Assembly (NCBI RefSeq): GCF_001625305.1
Contig: NW_017802491.1
Coordinates: 4,197,778-4,261,777 of the forward strand
Direction: 5' to 3'
DNA: 64,000 bases
From: Branchiostoma belcheri
Taxonomy: Eukaryota; Chordata; Leptocardii; Amphioxiformes; Branchiostomatidae
In this document: positions 62,501 through 64,000 of the stretch, one piece after another
Numbering within the stretch: the stretch's first letter is position 1
Layout of the letters: each line of letters begins with the position of its first letter
Program-made: the position numbers and the translations under genes
Notes under the pieces: generated by a model
The model's input: the letters and a program-made list of their open reading frames with translations, nothing else
The model's database searches: none
What the model was told of the DNA's origin: nothing

Positions 62501-64000
62501 ATTGGTTTGAAAGGACTGTCTAACCAATGCAATGACCTGTGTGATCATCAGACACCAACTTCAGGATCTAGTATTTTGAACTTACCTCGTCCATGGACTG
62601 CACAAAGGTGTTGGTTGTGCTCTGTGTCTGATAGAAGCCTGGTGTGGTGTTGTGGTGTTCATTGGTGATGCTGAGGACAAGCAGCAGGCAAAAGCCAGAC
62701 ACCATGATGCCCCGAAGGATTTCGCCAGCTCTCCTGTCCCTGTGCTGCTTCATCCTTGCTTGTTTGATGTTGATTAGGGACGTCGTTGAAAGTCGCTCCA
62801 TCTTTCTCCTCTTGCGGAATGCATTGCCTTTAGTTAGCATGAAAAATATCAATGAAGTCAGTATGGTGTGGTCTGTATATTTTTCAAATTCATTCTTTTT
62901 TCAGTTTGAAAGAACAATGGACAATGAACTTAAAAAGTGAAAACAATACCACAAATGGAATCCAGAAGAAATGTCACCATTAATCATAATATAACAGTGT
63001 GTACTACATTTTGTATATTTTTGTGCACAGTTTACCACTCATTAGAATGGTAGTAAGTGTGTTTTCTACAAACAGATGTAACCTCCATTAACATTCATCA
63101 GGACACATATTTCTGCAAATTCTAAACTTGAAAAAAATGTATTGAATGTAGTTAAGTCAAGATACATGTCACCTGGTATAATTATGATCATAACTTAACT
63201 TCATTGTTAGACATTACAAACTTACAGTTGAAGCCTGACTCAGCATTGGCTTCCATCCAGACGTGGCCCCGATTCTCTTCAAAAATCTTCTCAACAACTT
63301 GCCTCTTCCAAACAGATGAAGTCAAGATGGCAAGAAGAAATATCTGTAAGATACAATGTAAAAGCCTTGGTTGTTAAGGTTCCTAAATAATGAAGATGGT
63401 GATATCACACTTAGGATGACTGACTGGCTTGTATTCATCAATGTCCTATAAGTAAGTAAGTAAGTCAGGTTTTCATAAGGAAATGTGTTTGTCTTGGTGA
63501 CCAAATACCTCATACAAGTACATGTACATTGTGCTTGAATGCTATTGGATATATATTATTTACCTGGTACTAAAGTAACAATGATATTATAGCTGGAATG
63601 GTTATGGTGTTGACAGGTAAGCATTTTAAAAGTTTTTGACATTCCTAGTAAAATATAGCAACTGCAACTTCAAGAAACATATAATCGTGACATTGTTCAA
63701 CTTTTGATAACCTACTACATGTAGTTGGCAATTCAACTGAGAGCATGTCCTTACCTTCCCTGGTTGTAGAAGGAAGGTGTCCACCAGAAAGGTGATGAGG
63801 AAGGCAGACAGCCACCTCTTGGACTTGTCCTTCCCCCACTGCATGCTGTACAGCATGGTGAAGACAGCTGACCCCACAGAGGACAGCACCACCAGCACCC
63901 AGGCCACGTACTTGCACCCGTGTGGCAGGCCCTTGGCTGGACCCTGCTGCGTGGGTGCCTCAGGTGGGTTGCCCGTCTCCAAGTCTCGGACCCGGCGGTT
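58463..64000 (-). CDS. PKD1-family polycystin, 5'-partial, with C-terminal Ulp1-like protease and PHD finger
   Basis: Exons (minus order): 63755-beyond 64000, 63226-63343, 62586-62827, 62158-62332, 60915-61592, 60493-60745, 60011-60288, 59657-59753 and 58463-59501. The window contains 1041 codons plus stop, all phases matching. Polycystins are multi-pass membrane proteins related to TRP channels. Visible: the paired helices before the channel region (KYVAWVLVVL..FTMLY, RWLSAFLITFLVD, IFLLAILTSSVWKRQ), the polycystin loop motif VAPPSMIQARV with VPAAMQQEFDECSSAYNE, six-helix channel segments, pore-like MSLGN (582-586) and last helix GPIYFFAFICIIFLVLMNIA. The final exon adds a C48-type domain (His873, Asp888, Gln927, Cys933) and a Cys4-His-Cys3 PHD finger (998-1039). 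The upstream PLAT/GPS part, if any, is outside the window. Confidence 0.88.
59657..59753 (-). CDS. Polycystin internal exon (cytosolic, helical)
   Basis: DNNCLDTLHDSMVEVEIKVE then KLWLQRQLLFNL plus two bases. Acceptor GGCACAG, donor GTAAGT; phase 2 out, accepted by the final exon. Confidence 0.85.
60011..60288 (-). CDS. Polycystin internal exon (pore and last helix)
   Basis: STISKSFSTLFQMSLGNIYY then ELREAAPILGPIYFFAF and LVLMNIAMAIIDSALSKVRN. The pore loop reads Leu-Gly-Asn where PKD2 has Leu-Gly-Asp. Confidence 0.94.
60493..60745 (-). CDS. Polycystin internal exon (channel helices)
   Basis: DEVHHFRSAVNISLVYGWFL through MLKFLRLLRFNPFLAKLMSM and helix YLFIYLSAFGVYAHLMFG. Polycystin-typical. 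Confidence 0.94.
60915..61592 (-). CDS. Polycystin internal exon (extracellular domain and following helices)
   Basis: 678 nt from LCTVPAAMQQEFDECSSAYN through the extracellular domain (LEALLYNGNLDLFTSLTMVF), the next membrane helix (YIYVLLEIIYVIVLLYTLW) and EPWNIVEIFNFFLAFTVIAL. Donor GTGTGC. Confidence 0.93.
61694..61975 (+). repeat. 61-bp tandem repeat, about 4.5 copies
   Basis: ACTTACATTCACACTGATTA and CACTGGTCCTGTCCCTGGTG recur every 60-61 bp in the polycystin intron between 61593 and 62157. Confidence 0.9.
62158..62332 (-). CDS. Polycystin internal exon
   Basis: VDDAHSLWSWLNETDLENFY through APPSMIQARVKS plus one base. The donor GTGGGT is chosen over a later GT because only phase 1 joins the next exon to give SGLCTVPAAMQQ. 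Confidence 0.88.
62586..62827 (-). CDS. Polycystin internal exon
   Basis: NAFRKRRKMERLSTTSLINI, a basic cytosolic loop, then helix IMVSGFCLLLVLSITNE and an extracellular stretch to SMDE. Donor GTAAGT. Confidence 0.92.
63226..63343 (-). CDS. Polycystin internal exon
   Basis: IFLLAILTSSVWKRQVVEKI through SGFN plus one base. Acceptor TTACAG, donor GTAAGT. Confidence 0.92.
63755..64000 (-). CDS. Polycystin exon at window edge (partial)
   Basis: 82 codons, with RRVRDLETGNPPEAP, two membrane helices and LLQPGK. Continues past the window on its 5' side. Donor GTAAGG at 63754. Confidence 0.92.

Overview
The window reads as chordate-type animal genomic DNA. It has multi-exon genes with GT-AG introns, long gene-poor stretches, many short tandem repeats, non-autonomous DNA transposons and one assembly gap (448 N). 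The proteins are clearly orthologous to vertebrate families but not vertebrate-identical, and the compact exon pattern fits an invertebrate deuterostome. A lancelet (Branchiostoma) is my best guess; no species can be proven from the window alone.

Four protein-coding genes can be built exon by exon, all on the minus strand. From high to low coordinate they are: (1) a PKD1-family polycystin, 5'-truncated by the window edge (64000 to 58463), whose last exon encodes a Ulp1/C48 cysteine-protease domain and a PHD finger; (2) a septin of the SEPT3/9/12 group (56567 to 44239) whose N-terminus is a calmodulin-like pair of degenerate EF-hands; (3) FOXK, with FHA and forkhead domains, complete in nine coding exons (39872 to 30173, 599 aa); (4) a RASD1/Dexras-Rhes-type small GTPase (23381 to 1553, 280 aa), in two exons split by a 21-kb intron.

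Region by region: 1-23 kb is RASD exon 2 and its giant intron. That intron holds the N gap, a 1-kb element with perfect 165-bp inverted ends, several diverged repeats and one plus-strand exon-like segment. 23-30 kb has the GC-rich RASD 5' flank, microsatellites, a 36-bp minisatellite and the FOXK 3' flank with two RFX X-box motifs. 30-40 kb is FOXK. 40-44 kb is non-coding. 44-57 kb is the septin, including a hAT-type MITE and tandem duplications that copy splice junctions. 57-64 kb is the polycystin.

The genes do not form an operon-like system. The most unusual features are domain chimeras whose exon phases fit: polycystin-Ulp1-PHD and EF-hand-septin. Next are an in-frame 105-bp duplication of a septin splice donor and a second FOXK exon that differs from the normal one mostly at synonymous sites.
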